A stretch of DNA of 23,999 nucleotides. Origin: Dehalococcoidia bacterium UBA6627 (GTDB lineage: Bacteria; Chloroflexota; Dehalococcoidia; UBA2979). The stretch spans positions 1 to 23,999 of the forward strand of contig DKLZ01000035.1 of assembly GCA_002455955.1 (NCBI GenBank). The letters run 5' to 3'. Below, piece after piece: positions 6,695-15,096 of this stretch. A model generated the notes under the pieces. The model was not told where the DNA came from. It searched no databases and worked only from the letters and a program-made list of their open reading frames with translations. A program made the position numbers and the translations under genes. The first letter of the stretch is position 1; each line of letters opens with the position of its first letter.

Positions 6695-9124
6695 ATGGAC
6701 AACCCTGATTGTACCTTCGCCCTGAGCGGCACGCGTATCGTCGATATGACAACTGGTATTGCTGGTCCGTACTCGACACTGTTGCTAGCTGGCCTTGGTG
6801 CAGATGTTCTCAAGATCGAACCTCTCGAAGGCGATCCGGCTAGAGGTCTTCCGCCATTCACGAAAACCCGGACCGGAGGTGAGATCAGCCTCACCTTCCT
6901 TCATTTAAACCGCGGTAGCCGTAGCGTCGTACTAGATCCCACTCAGGAGTTAGACAGAAGTCAATTTCGTAACCTCATTACAACCGCTGATGTACTGATC
7001 CTTGACGGACCTATCGAGGAAGCATTGGCACCTTGGGACATCGCACCGGGTTATTTTCGTGCAAGTCACCGAAGGTTGGTAATTGCCAGCTTGGTTGCAT
7101 TTGGTGGTCCGGGGCCGTGGTCGAAATGGGATGCTCCTGAGATCGTTTTCAGTGCTGCCACTGGCTTAGCCTCGTGCACTGGTGAATCGCACCGCTCACC
7201 ATTAAAAGTGGGTGGGCATGTCTGTCAGGTAGCTCATGGACAGACGGTGGCTGTAGCCGCTCTCACAGCACTTTTGGATGCTCGACGCACAGGACATGGC
7301 ACCGATGTGGAGATTGCGGGTGCCGAAGCGAATGCTGATTTACTCGAAATGTGGGCGGCTGGGGCCTACCAAGGACGACCGATGCCACGACAAGGAAGGA
7401 ATCACAACGCTAACTATCCGTTTGAGGTCTATCCTTGTGCAGACGGACTTGTTGGAGTGCATGCGGGACCAGGTTCATGGGAAGGATTTGAACGATTAGT
7501 CGATTCCGAAGAACTCAGACAGATTGATGTCTCGGGACACGAAACTGACCGAATGCACCTGCGAGAACAGATTGACCCGATTATTGTCGACTGGTTATCC
7601 GGACGACAAAAAATCCAGACCTACCACGACGGTCAGGCTCGTCGTCAAGCCTTTGGCTATGTTGCTACGGTGGAGGATCTGGTGCATTCGCCACAGCTTG
7701 CTGAGCGTGATTTCTTCCGACGGATCGATCATCCAGAAGTCGAAAAGAGTGGGCTCTATGTTGGTCCACCTTTCCGTCTTGCGAGCGGTTGGCAAGATCA
7801 CCGGGCGCCGCTTCTTGGCGAGCATACCGAAGAGGTACTAGAGGAGCTGCGGACAGGAACGCGATCAGTGCCTACTAGTACTATTGAGAATGATGACACG
7901 GTGAAACAGTTGCCACTTCACGGGATCCGCGTGCTGGACCTTACTCAGATTTGGGCAGGCCCACGAGCCACGAAGGTACTGACAGACTATGGTGCCGATG
8001 TCATCAAGATTGAACCATCGACTCGCACTGACTCGACGCGATCGTACGGGAAGTACCTTGCGTTAGGGCGTGATGGTCAGGGAATTGATGAGCGGGAATT
8101 CTATCGTCAAACGCAGTTTGAACAGCTGCATCGTGGGCAACGCAGTGTCACGCTGAATTTGAAATCGGAGATCGACAAGAGGGCATTCGATCAATTGGTG
8201 GCATCGAGCGACGTTGTCATCGCGAACTTTGCATACGGCGTATTATCACGTCTCGGTATTGATTGGCCTGACTTAGAACGCATCAATTCTCGAATAATCT
8301 TGCTTTCGATGACAGGATTTGGAGATTCGGGACCGGAACGTGACTACGTTGGTTATGGCGTTACTCAGGAACAACTTTCTGGGATCTATGGTCTCACCGG
8401 CTACAAGGATGACGAACCTCTGAAATCTGGATCGAATATCGGAGACCCCATGAATGGGATGCATGGAGCGGTCGCAATTCTGGCTGCACTCCTTGAGCGT
8501 GAAGAAACTGGGAAAGGACAGTACATCGAGCTCTCACAACTCGAATCAACTGTTCCATTCATTGGAGAAATAATTCTCGATTACGGGTTCAACAGCCATG
8601 TAGCAAAACCGCTCGGGAACACACATGAAATCTGGGCCCCACATGGTATTTATCCGGCGTTGGGAGAAGATTGCTGGATAGCGATTGTTGCTCGTGATGA
8701 TGATGAATGGAGTGCCTTGCTTGACACACTTGGCGGGCAAAAATTGTACGAGGATGATCGCTTTCTCAGAGTTCAAGATCGGTTGTCGAATCGAAAGGAG
8801 CTCGATGTGGTGATTGGTGAACTAACTTCTCGCTGGGATCGTGAAGAACTTGCGATAAAGCTTCAGAATGTAGGTGTACCGGCTGCGCCTGTATTAGATA
8901 GCTTTGAAGTGCAGCACCATAAACATTATGCGGCCACGAACTACATACAGGTGCGAGATTACCCCGGTGGCGGTACGTATCGATACTTTGGCCCACTTTG
9001 GCGAATTAACGGTAGTCGTCCCGAGATTCGTGGCTCAGCACCGTTGCTTGGGGCGCACAATCGTGAAGTACTAAAGCAGCTCACTACTCTGAAGCCGGAG
9101 GAAATCGAGGCTGGGTTGGGGTAA
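6695..9124 (+). CDS. Fused double-domain class III CoA-transferase (CaiB/BaiF-CaiB/BaiF)
   Basis: An 809-residue protein with two complete CaiB/BaiF domains: N-terminal about residues 8-385, a roughly 20-residue polar linker, and C-terminal about 406-805. Each domain repeats the Rossmann-like opening (GTRIVDMTTGIAGP and GIRVLDLTQIWAGP), the GADVxKIEP motif, and the closing PLLGxH motif. Class III enzymes use an Asp that forms acyl anhydride and CoA thioester intermediates. Counted from the TGxG motif, this place is Asp584 in the C-terminal domain (GDPMNG) but Gln178 in the N-terminal one, so only the second domain should be catalytic. DddD, the DMSP CoA-transferase/lyase, is a known protein with the same two-domain layout; similarity in layout does not prove the same substrate. 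GGGAG lies about 11 bases upstream of the ATG. It faces the - strand CoA-transferase operon tail to tail. Confidence 0.93.
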   Translation: MDNPDCTFALSGTRIVDMTTGIAGPYSTLLLAGLGADVLKIEPLEGDPARGLPPFTKTRTGGEISLTFLHLNRGSRSVVLDPTQELDRSQFRNLITTADVLILDGPIEEALAPWDIAPGYFRASHRRLVIASLVAFGGPGPWSKWDAPEIVFSAATGLASCTGESHRSPLKVGGHVCQVAHGQTVAVAALTALLDARRTGHGTDVEIAGAEANADLLEMWAAGAYQGRPMPRQGRNHNANYPFEVYPCADGLVGVHAGPGSWEGFERLVDSEELRQIDVSGHETDRMHLREQIDPIIVDWLSGRQKIQTYHDGQARRQAFGYVATVEDLVHSPQLAERDFFRRIDHPEVEKSGLYVGPPFRLASGWQDHRAPLLGEHTEEVLEELRTGTRSVPTSTIENDDTVKQLPLHGIRVLDLTQIWAGPRATKVLTDYGADVIKIEPSTRTDSTRSYGKYLALGRDGQGIDEREFYRQTQFEQLHRGQRSVTLNLKSEIDKRAFDQLVASSDVVIANFAYGVLSRLGIDWPDLERINSRIILLSMTGFGDSGPERDYVGYGVTQEQLSGIYGLTGYKDDEPLKSGSNIGDPMNGMHGAVAILAALLEREETGKGQYIELSQLESTVPFIGEIILDYGFNSHVAKPLGNTHEIWAPHGIYPALGEDCWIAIVARDDDEWSALLDTLGGQKLYEDDRFLRVQDRLSNRKELDVVIGELTSRWDREELAIKLQNVGVPAAPVLDSFEVQHHKHYAATNYIQVRDYPGGGTYRYFGPLWRINGSRPEIRGSAPLLGAHNREVLKQLTTLKPEEIEAGLG

Positions 9125-9197
9125 TGACTCGTAGCCTCGGTTCCAAGTAGAAATTTCTGGCATGGCGGTCACTTTTGGTTGAACAGATTCGTACGAT

Positions 9198-10493
9198 TTA
9201 GAGGCGACCTTTTTGTGCTGCTTCCGTTGGTTCAGTGGTGATCAGGCCGCTGGTTTCGAGCGCAGTATATTCATCATCAGTCATCCCTAAGAGCTCACGA
9301 AACACGTACTCATTATGTTGGCCAAGGGTCGGTGTCGGAAGGCGAGTACCAAGAGGTGTTTTTGATAGCTGTCCGGGGCGTCCTGGAAATCGGTGTGGTC
9401 CAGCATCAGGCTCGTCGGTTGCTTCCCAGAAGCTTCTAGCTTCTAGATGAGGGTCGGCATAGAGATCAGCAGCAGTATAGACCGCACCGGCGGCAATGCC
9501 GGCATCCTGTAGCTGATGCATTGTGTCTATTTTCCCGCGATCCTTAGTCCAGTCTGAAATTATGGAATCCAATTCATCATGGTTGCGATGTCTTGCACCA
9601 ACAGTCGCGAAACGATCATCATGGATAAGTGATTCTTGACCGATCAGGTGAGCGAGCGCTGCCCACTCATCGTCACTAGAGATTGCTAGTGTGACCCACG
9701 CATCCTCGCCACTGCAGCGGTAACATCCGTGCGGTGCCATGTGCGGATCACGGTTACCTATTCGTTCTGTGATTCGTTCGTTCATGCCGAAGTCGAGCAC
9801 CTGCGCACCCAGTAGACCGACGACATTCTCACGTTGTGAGAGATCGATATGGAGGCCTTTTCCGGTCAGTCGTCGTTGACGTAAGGCGGAGAGGATCAAT
9901 CCTGTTGCCATAGCGCCACCCGCTGGATCGGGCAATTGTACTGTAAGGACTCCCGGCATTTCATTGGCATATCCCGTGATGTAGGTAATTCCCGCTAGCT
10001 GTTCCAATGTTCCACCGAACGAGACATATCCGCTTTCCGGTCCGGTCGATCCTTGGCTATAAACAGAAGCAAGAATGATCTCAGGATTGATTTTGCTGAG
10101 ATGATCGTAGTCAAGTTCCCATTTCTTCATTACTCGGTTAGAGAAATTCTCAATTACGACATCACTGATAGCGACTAGTCGCCGGAAGATCTCTCGTCCC
10201 TCGGTGGTTCCCATTTCGATAGTGATGCCGAGTTTGTTTCGGTTACGCTCGTTGATCATTCCTGAACGGTTCCAAGACCTCTCGCCGGGTTCTCCATTAG
10301 GGTATACACCTCGAGCTAAGATCCGGAGATTGTCGGGATGGCTCCCTGATTCGATCTTGATTACCTGAGCACCGCCGTCCGCAAGCCACTTTCCGGCGAA
10401 AGGGCCTGCCCAGAACATTCCGAGATCCAATACGCGGATACCGTCTAGTGGTAGCCCACTCGTGTCGTCTGGTTGTGTTGTGCGATCTGTCAT
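9198..10493 (-). CDS. Class III CoA-transferase, catalytic (B) subunit
   Basis: CaiB/BaiF family protein of 431 residues, last gene of the five-gene - strand operon. It has the opening GIRVLDLGMFWAGP (18-31), AQVIKIES (42-49), WNRSGMINERNRNKL (74-88), the B-type segment GPESGYVSFG (151-160), and the expected catalytic Asp189 in LPDPAGG, 21 residues before TGKG. The end GTRLPTPTLGQHN is typical. It starts 13 bases after the upstream gene, which is the Asp-lacking partner, so co-translation as a heteromer is likely. It is clearly similar to the B-type protein encoded at 11676-12965, including the WNRSGM.NERNR.KL segment, which points to duplication of an A-B gene pair. The substrate is unknown. 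Confidence 0.93.
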   Translation of the reverse strand: MTDRTTQPDDTSGLPLDGIRVLDLGMFWAGPFAGKWLADGGAQVIKIESGSHPDNLRILARGVYPNGEPGERSWNRSGMINERNRNKLGITIEMGTTEGREIFRRLVAISDVVIENFSNRVMKKWELDYDHLSKINPEIILASVYSQGSTGPESGYVSFGGTLEQLAGITYITGYANEMPGVLTVQLPDPAGGAMATGLILSALRQRRLTGKGLHIDLSQRENVVGLLGAQVLDFGMNERITERIGNRDPHMAPHGCYRCSGEDAWVTLAISSDDEWAALAHLIGQESLIHDDRFATVGARHRNHDELDSIISDWTKDRGKIDTMHQLQDAGIAAGAVYTAADLYADPHLEARSFWEATDEPDAGPHRFPGRPGQLSKTPLGTRLPTPTLGQHNEYVFRELLGMTDDEYTALETSGLITTEPTEAAQKGRL

Positions 10494-10506
10494 AGTTCGT
10501 GCCTAG

Positions 10507-11679
10507 TCATAGCACCCCTGCCGCCTGTAATTCGCCGATTTCTGCTGCGGAAAGGTCAGTGAATTCACTGATCACTTCGTGTGTGTGTTGCCCGAGCAGT
10601 GGAGCCGGTTCGAAGCGGCAATCAGATCCTGTGAGCTTCGCTGGGAAGCCAGGGTATGTCAGGGTTCCGGCCTTCGGATGTTCGATTTCGACAAAGAATT
10701 CGCGTGCCTGAAGCTGAGGTGATGCCATAATATCGCTCATATCAGCGAGGTATGCGGCAGGGACGTGTGCCTCTTGGCCGAGGCGATATGCCTCTAACTT
10801 CGTTTTCTCCAGAGACCAGGTCAGGATCTCGAGGTCCATTTCACCTGATTGTTGCGCCTGAATAGCACTCGCTGCATCTCTATCATCGTCCGCTGCGTCT
10901 GGACCAAGGATTAGTCGTCGGAAGTCATTGTAGACATGTGCTTGGACTTGGAATGAGATGAAGCCATCCGAGGTAGGGATCGGTGTTCGCATGTCACCTC
11001 GTCGGATCACGGTGCGGTGGTATTCGTAATCCACTAAGTCTTGAAAATGACTGGCCCCCAAACCTTCGAGGACACTTACGTCGACATGCTGGCCAATACC
11101 CGCTGTTTCCGCTAAGTGCATTGCTAGCATGGTCGCGGTGAAAGAGTTAATTCCAGCTACGTGGAGGGCTGGGCTACCACCGAACTTGAGCGGTTCGCGG
11201 TTGATATCTCCGACAATATTCATCAGACCGCCAATTGCGAATAGTGTCATTTCTGTGGCGTGCCAGTCGCGATAAGGTCCGTTTTGTCCAAAAGGAGTAA
11301 TCGAGGACATTACTAGTGAGTCGTGCTCATCAGATAAAGCTGCGTAGGAGATGTTTCGTTGGTCACAATAGCCGGGAGCGAAGTTTTCAACGACTGCATC
11401 AGCTCGCTTTACAATGCTACGGAAGAGATCTTGACCGGAGGGTGTGTCGAGATCGAGAGTGACCGAGCGTTTATTCCTGTTCAAGTAGAGAAACAACGCG
11501 CTGGATTCTCTGTCAGGAGCATCGTTGGGAAATGGCCCGAGCCGCCTTGTCTCATCGCCTTCAGGTGGCTCTATCTTGATTACATTAGCCCCAAGTACCC
11601 CCATGATTTGGGTGCAGTACGCGGCAGGAATTCCATGCCCTCCCTCAACGATAGTCAATCCATCTAGTGGTCCACTCAT
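10507..11679 (-). CDS. Class III CoA-transferase-like, non-catalytic (A) subunit
   Basis: CaiB/BaiF family protein of 390 residues. Family features are GLTIVEGGHGIPAAY (7-21), ANVIKIEPPEGDETR (31-45), FLYLNRNKRSVTLDL (63-77) and LLGQHT near the end. The A-type segment FGQNGPYRDWHATE (130-143) is present, and the residue aligned with the catalytic Asp is Leu172 (ALHVAG), so it probably cannot carry the covalent intermediate itself. Its ATG overlaps the stop of the upstream B gene by four bases (ATGA) and the next B gene begins 13 bases downstream. I infer that it is the structural or substrate-binding partner of the 9198-10493 product, but pairing with the upstream B protein is also possible. 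Confidence 0.92.
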   Translation of the reverse strand: MSGPLDGLTIVEGGHGIPAAYCTQIMGVLGANVIKIEPPEGDETRRLGPFPNDAPDRESSALFLYLNRNKRSVTLDLDTPSGQDLFRSIVKRADAVVENFAPGYCDQRNISYAALSDEHDSLVMSSITPFGQNGPYRDWHATEMTLFAIGGLMNIVGDINREPLKFGGSPALHVAGINSFTATMLAMHLAETAGIGQHVDVSVLEGLGASHFQDLVDYEYHRTVIRRGDMRTPIPTSDGFISFQVQAHVYNDFRRLILGPDAADDDRDAASAIQAQQSGEMDLEILTWSLEKTKLEAYRLGQEAHVPAAYLADMSDIMASPQLQAREFFVEIEHPKAGTLTYPGFPAKLTGSDCRFEPAPLLGQHTHEVISEFTDLSAAEIGELQAAGVL

Positions 11680-12965
11680 GAAGCGCGCCGTGCCATTCCG
11701 CCTTCGGCCGTGAGGATCGGTTCTGTGCCGATCACGCCTTCATTTGTGAGTTGGTCGATTTCAGAATTGCTTAAACTCAGTAGGCCACCGAGTATTTCAT
11801 AATTGTGTTGGCCGAGTTTCGGTGTAGGTGTTCTCGTTCCATAAGGGTTTTCAGACAGATGCATTGGTCGGCCGTAGTATTCCTGTGTTCCACAGCTGTA
11901 ATCTTCGACTTGTTCCCAGAATCCTCGCTCGCGTAGATGTGGGTCTTGAAAAAGCTCGCGAGGGTTCGTTATCGCTCCTGCAGTGATGTGATGAGATTGT
12001 AATAATTTGAACAATTCCATCTTTTCGAATCGTGCAGTCCATTCGCCGATAAGTTCATCGACTGCATCACGGTTGCGCATCCTTCCCACAATGGTTGCAA
12101 AGCGGTTATCTGATCCGAGGTTTACTCGCTCCATCGCTTCGCAGAGCCGTAACCATTCAGCATCATTACTGATCGAAATGGCGATCCATTCATCTTCACC
12201 TTCGCATGGGTAGCATTCGGAAGGATTCGATCCTGGCTCGTGGTTTCCTATACGAGGCGGAACTTGTCCTGTCAGAGAATATTCGACAATCGCATCACCA
12301 ATTATCAGGGTAGCTGCTTCGCGCTGAGACAAGTCAATATGGAGGCCTTCACCTGTTTCCTCACGATGCCGAAGAGCGGCGATTAGAGCGAATGCTGCTG
12401 TTGCACCTCCGATGGGATCGGGGAGGGCAAAGCCAACGCTACTTTTCTCATCATCTGGATAGCCAGATGTATAGGAAATCCCACCGAGTTGTTCAAGGTT
12501 CTGGCCGTATGAAACATAGCTGCTTTCGGGTCCTGTGAGCCCCTGACTCATAATAGAGACCATCACTAGCTTAGGATTTGCTTTGTGAAGGACGTCCCAG
12601 CCGATTCCGAGCCGGTCCATCACCCCTAGGCTGTAGTTCTGGGAGACGGCGTCAGACTGCTTAGCCAATTCGATGAAGAGATCACGACCTTTTGGATGTG
12701 AGAGATCGAGCGCGAGACTTAGTTTGCTTCGGTTTCTTTCATTGACCATTCCAGAACGGTTCCAATGGTCGCCATGTTCACCACCTGGATCGTTATCTGG
12801 ATAAATTTTCCGCGCTTGGATCCTTAATGGATCAGGTCGCCTGCATGACTCTACTTTGATTACTTCTGCTCCTGCATCCGCCCATGCCCGGCCGGCGTTG
12901 GGTGCGGCCCAGAATTGACCCATGTCAAGGATGCGGATTCCTTCAAGTGGAAGTCGATTTGCCAT
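11676..12965 (-). CDS. Class III CoA-transferase, catalytic (B) subunit
   Basis: CaiB/BaiF family protein of 429 residues. Features are GIRILDMGQFWAAP (9-22), AEVIKVES (33-40), WNRSGMVNERNRSKL (68-82), the B-type segment GPESSYVSYG (145-154), and catalytic Asp183 in LPDPIGG, 21 residues before TGEG. The closing part PTPKLGQHN matches the paralogue at 9198-10493. I use the ATG at 12965; it overlaps the stop of the upstream gene by one base (TGATG), and a TTG one codon earlier is the only alternative. At the other end it overlaps the next gene by four bases. The coupling on both sides suggests fixed stoichiometry with Asp-lacking neighbours. Confidence 0.93.
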   Translation of the reverse strand: MANRLPLEGIRILDMGQFWAAPNAGRAWADAGAEVIKVESCRRPDPLRIQARKIYPDNDPGGEHGDHWNRSGMVNERNRSKLSLALDLSHPKGRDLFIELAKQSDAVSQNYSLGVMDRLGIGWDVLHKANPKLVMVSIMSQGLTGPESSYVSYGQNLEQLGGISYTSGYPDDEKSSVGFALPDPIGGATAAFALIAALRHREETGEGLHIDLSQREAATLIIGDAIVEYSLTGQVPPRIGNHEPGSNPSECYPCEGEDEWIAISISNDAEWLRLCEAMERVNLGSDNRFATIVGRMRNRDAVDELIGEWTARFEKMELFKLLQSHHITAGAITNPRELFQDPHLRERGFWEQVEDYSCGTQEYYGRPMHLSENPYGTRTPTPKLGQHNYEILGGLLSLSNSEIDQLTNEGVIGTEPILTAEGGMARRAS

Positions 12966-14155
12966 CAAATTACCCCAGCTCCAGATAGTTGAGTTAATTC
13001 CTCACGCGAGATATCGAGCAGCGAGCTGTAAACCTCGATGTTGTGCTCACCGAGGCATGGTGCCGGCCGAGTAGGAGCCCATGCGTTTTCCCACTGGAAA
13101 GGCAGTCCGGGAACGGTCACTGTACCCGCTTCGGGGTGATCGATCTCCTGAAGGAATCCTCTATGTTGGTACTGAGGCGACTCGATCAGGTCTGCCGCAT
13201 TCGCAGCAAATGATGCAGGCACGTGTACACCTTGGCCTGCCTCGTATACTTCGCGTTTCGTTCGATCAGCAGCCCATCGGCTCAGATATTCATCGAGAGC
13301 TTGTTTGCTACTGCCTGGATCCAATGGATTTGGTCGTCCTAGTTCCTCTGGAGCGCCGATTAGAGCTGCCAGTCTTGCCATCTGTTGCTCCTGTGCGGAA
13401 ACCATTGCCATGCCGTCTTTTGTGTCGACTCCACGAAGAGTTTCTCCTCTGGGGTTCCCAGCTGCTACCTCTGTTCCATAGTAAGAGACTTCGACCATCG
13501 CCTGGGCGTGACTTGTCACCTGACTCTCGAGGATGGAGAAATCAACGTTCTGTCCTGTACCATTTTCTTCTGCACTGCGTATCGCAAGCATTGTTCCGTA
13601 TGCGGCCGAAAGTGCGGCCAAGAACTCTGCTGGTGCACCTCCCATACGTATCGGTGGTCGACCCAATTGCCCACTACGGTAGAGATGACCCCCCATCGAA
13701 AACATAGTGAGCTCGCTAGCCCGGTAATCACGATACGGTCCAGTGTTGCCAAAGTTGGAGATGGATGTAACGATTATGCTCGCTTGCCTCTCACGAAGTA
13801 CTTCGCCTGCAAGATTGAGTTTGTCCATCACTCTTGGCTCAAAATTCTCAATCACTACATGGCTTTTTTCAACTAGTTTGAGGAAGAGTTCTCGTCCGCT
13901 GACAGAGGCTAGATCAATGGTTATGCCACGTTTGCCTTCATTGAGATACAGGTGCATTGGACCGGATTCACCCTTTGCAGCACTTGCCTGAAAGGGGCCA
14001 CGGCCACGGATAGGGTCTCCGCGACCAGGTGCCTCGATTTTGATCACATCAGCACCTAGGCGCGCGAGAAGACGCGCGCAGAACGGGCCGGCTATCTCTC
14101 GACCAATATCGAGTACACGGATACCGGAGAGTGGTGGCTGTTCCTTGTTCTTCAA
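12965..14155 (-). CDS. Class III CoA-transferase-like, non-catalytic (A) subunit
   Basis: CaiB/BaiF family protein of 396 residues, first transferase gene of the operon. It shows GIRVLDIGREIAGP (11-24), ADVIKIEAPGRGDP (35-48), LYLNEGKRGITIDL (69-82), the A-type segment FGNTGPYRDYRASE (135-148) and CLGEHN near the end. The residue aligned with the catalytic Asp is Glu177 (PAEFLA), a change that removes the usual nucleophile geometry. The only plausible start is a TTG at 14155; no ATG or GTG occurs near the N-terminus that would keep the domain whole. Weak ribosome binding (GGGA about ten bases upstream) and two tandem hairpins just before it suggest controlled translation. It follows the crotonase gene by 75 bases. 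Confidence 0.91.
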   Translation of the reverse strand: MKNKEQPPLSGIRVLDIGREIAGPFCARLLARLGADVIKIEAPGRGDPIRGRGPFQASAAKGESGPMHLYLNEGKRGITIDLASVSGRELFLKLVEKSHVVIENFEPRVMDKLNLAGEVLRERQASIIVTSISNFGNTGPYRDYRASELTMFSMGGHLYRSGQLGRPPIRMGGAPAEFLAALSAAYGTMLAIRSAEENGTGQNVDFSILESQVTSHAQAMVEVSYYGTEVAAGNPRGETLRGVDTKDGMAMVSAQEQQMARLAALIGAPEELGRPNPLDPGSSKQALDEYLSRWAADRTKREVYEAGQGVHVPASFAANAADLIESPQYQHRGFLQEIDHPEAGTVTVPGLPFQWENAWAPTRPAPCLGEHNIEVYSSLLDISREELTQLSGAGVI

Positions 14156-14165
14156 GGATTGATCC

Positions 14166-14181
14166 CGAATAAACCTATTCG
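14166..14181 (-). promoter_or_regulatory. Second intercistronic hairpin, next to the TTG start
   Basis: CGAATA and TATTCG are perfect six-base arms around a four-base loop. The hairpin lies between the larger hairpin (14183-14216) and the TTG start of the next gene, ten bases from that codon, so it may limit ribosome access or help process the transcript. Confidence 0.5.
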
Positions 14182-14182
14182 C

Positions 14183-14216
14183 CCCGCCAGCCTGACCACG
14201 CAGTCAAGCTGACGGG
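14183..14216 (-). promoter_or_regulatory. Strong intercistronic RNA hairpin between crotonase and CoA-transferase genes
   Basis: Read as - strand RNA, CCCG-U-CAGC-U-UGAC pairs with GUCA-G-GCUG-G-CGGG in a continuous 14-pair stem, with two G-U pairs and a six-base loop. On the + strand the same two positions would be C/A mismatches, so the structure favours the sense transcript of the operon. It begins 14 bases after the crotonase stop codon. Without a U-run it is not an intrinsic terminator; it may stabilise the crotonase message or set the ratio of crotonase to transferase. Confidence 0.6.
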
Positions 14217-14230
14217 TGCGAAAGGTGAAT

Positions 14231-15007
14231 TTAGCGTCCCTTGAATGTCGGGACACGCTTCTCAGCGAAGGCCTTCAAGCCTTCCTTTGTATCTTCACTG
14301 TCTTTAATGGTCTTTGCCAGAGCAGAGGAGTTCTTGACTCGTTCCGCAAAGTCTGGAATTGCTCTACCGGTTACAGCTGCCTTCTTGATCGTTCGAACTG
14401 CAAGTGGAGCGTTCTGCGTGATCATGTTTGCAACTTCGTAGACTCGATCCATCTGCTTATCACGCGGGACGATCTCTTGTACGAGGCCGACACGGTGACC
14501 TTCCTCAGCAGTGATGAATTCACCAGTCATGAGCATCATGAGTGCATAGCCGAACGGAACATATTGGGTAAGAATCGTCGGGCCGCTGATCGAAGCGATA
14601 CCACGCTTTACCTGTGGCCATCCGAATTGTGCGTCATCTGAAGCTATACGGAAGTCACAAAGGAGTGCGAGGCCTGAACCTTGCGCAAGTGCATATCCGT
14701 GTGGCGCTGCAATAATCGGCTTCGACAGGTTGCTCAGGTACACATAAAGGTCATCTGTAGTCCCCGTGGGAGCGCCCGGTACCGGGTCTGCCTTGTCTCC
14801 ACCTGACATTACGAGGTCGTGTCCGGTGCAGAATGCACGACCATTGCCCGCAAGTACGGCAACCCATACGTCATCGTCGTTTTCGATTCTCCAGAGACAC
14901 TCAAAGATGTCCTGAATCATCTCATCATTGATTGCGTTGAGCTTTTCCGGTCGGTTTAGCGTGATCGTGGCGACGTTGCCCTCGACCTCATAAATACACG
15001 TATTCAT
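14231..15007 (-). CDS. Crotonase-fold enzyme (enoyl-CoA hydratase/isomerase family), catalytic glutamates absent
   Basis: A 258-residue crotonase-family protein and first gene of the operon that continues with four CoA-transferase genes. Family elements are LNRPEKLNAI (17-26), NGRAFCTGHDL (55-65), and HGYALAQGSGLALLCDFRIAS (103-123). The two classical catalytic glutamates are replaced by Gly112 (GSG instead of GCE) and Gln132 (GWPQ instead of xxPE). A distinctive GWPQVKRGIASISGP segment (129-143) is shared almost exactly with the divergent paralogue at 15408-16193. GGAGGGG lies six bases before the ATG, so this gene is probably well translated. Context suggests that it acts on CoA esters made by the downstream transferases. 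The exact reaction is unknown. Confidence 0.9.
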   Translation of the reverse strand: MNTCIYEVEGNVATITLNRPEKLNAINDEMIQDIFECLWRIENDDDVWVAVLAGNGRAFCTGHDLVMSGGDKADPVPGAPTGTTDDLYVYLSNLSKPIIAAPHGYALAQGSGLALLCDFRIASDDAQFGWPQVKRGIASISGPTILTQYVPFGYALMMLMTGEFITAEEGHRVGLVQEIVPRDKQMDRVYEVANMITQNAPLAVRTIKKAAVTGRAIPDFAERVKNSSALAKTIKDSEDTKEGLKAFAEKRVPTFKGR

Positions 15008-15039
15008 CTAGTTCCCCTCCGCGCATGTGTACGCTGCTT

Positions 15040-15055
15040 GATCCAGTAGTGGATC
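15040..15055. repeat. Inverted repeat in the leader of the - strand crotonase operon
   Basis: GATCCA and TGGATC are perfect arms around GTAG, 33 bases upstream of the crotonase start codon. It can be a leader hairpin or an operator for the operon. Confidence 0.4.
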
Positions 15056-15084
15056 TTTAGTTGCGTGGCCAGCCGAAACACATG

Positions 15085-15096
15085 GTCCTGCAGGAC
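15085..15096. repeat. Perfect 12-base palindrome in the divergent promoter region
   Basis: GTCCTGCAGGAC is a perfect dyad 78 bases upstream of the - strand crotonase gene. Its place and symmetry fit a dimeric regulator site, but a single copy is not proof. Confidence 0.35.

Noticed and set aside
9149..9158. AGAAATTTCT palindrome between two convergent genes
   Set aside because: It is a ten-base AT-rich dyad without a loop or T-run and is likely chance.
13081..13876. Two sizeable open frames on the + strand within a transferase gene
   Set aside because: They lie antisense to the clear CaiB/BaiF gene at 12965-14155 and have Cys- and Leu-rich, unstructured compositions without ribosome-binding sites.
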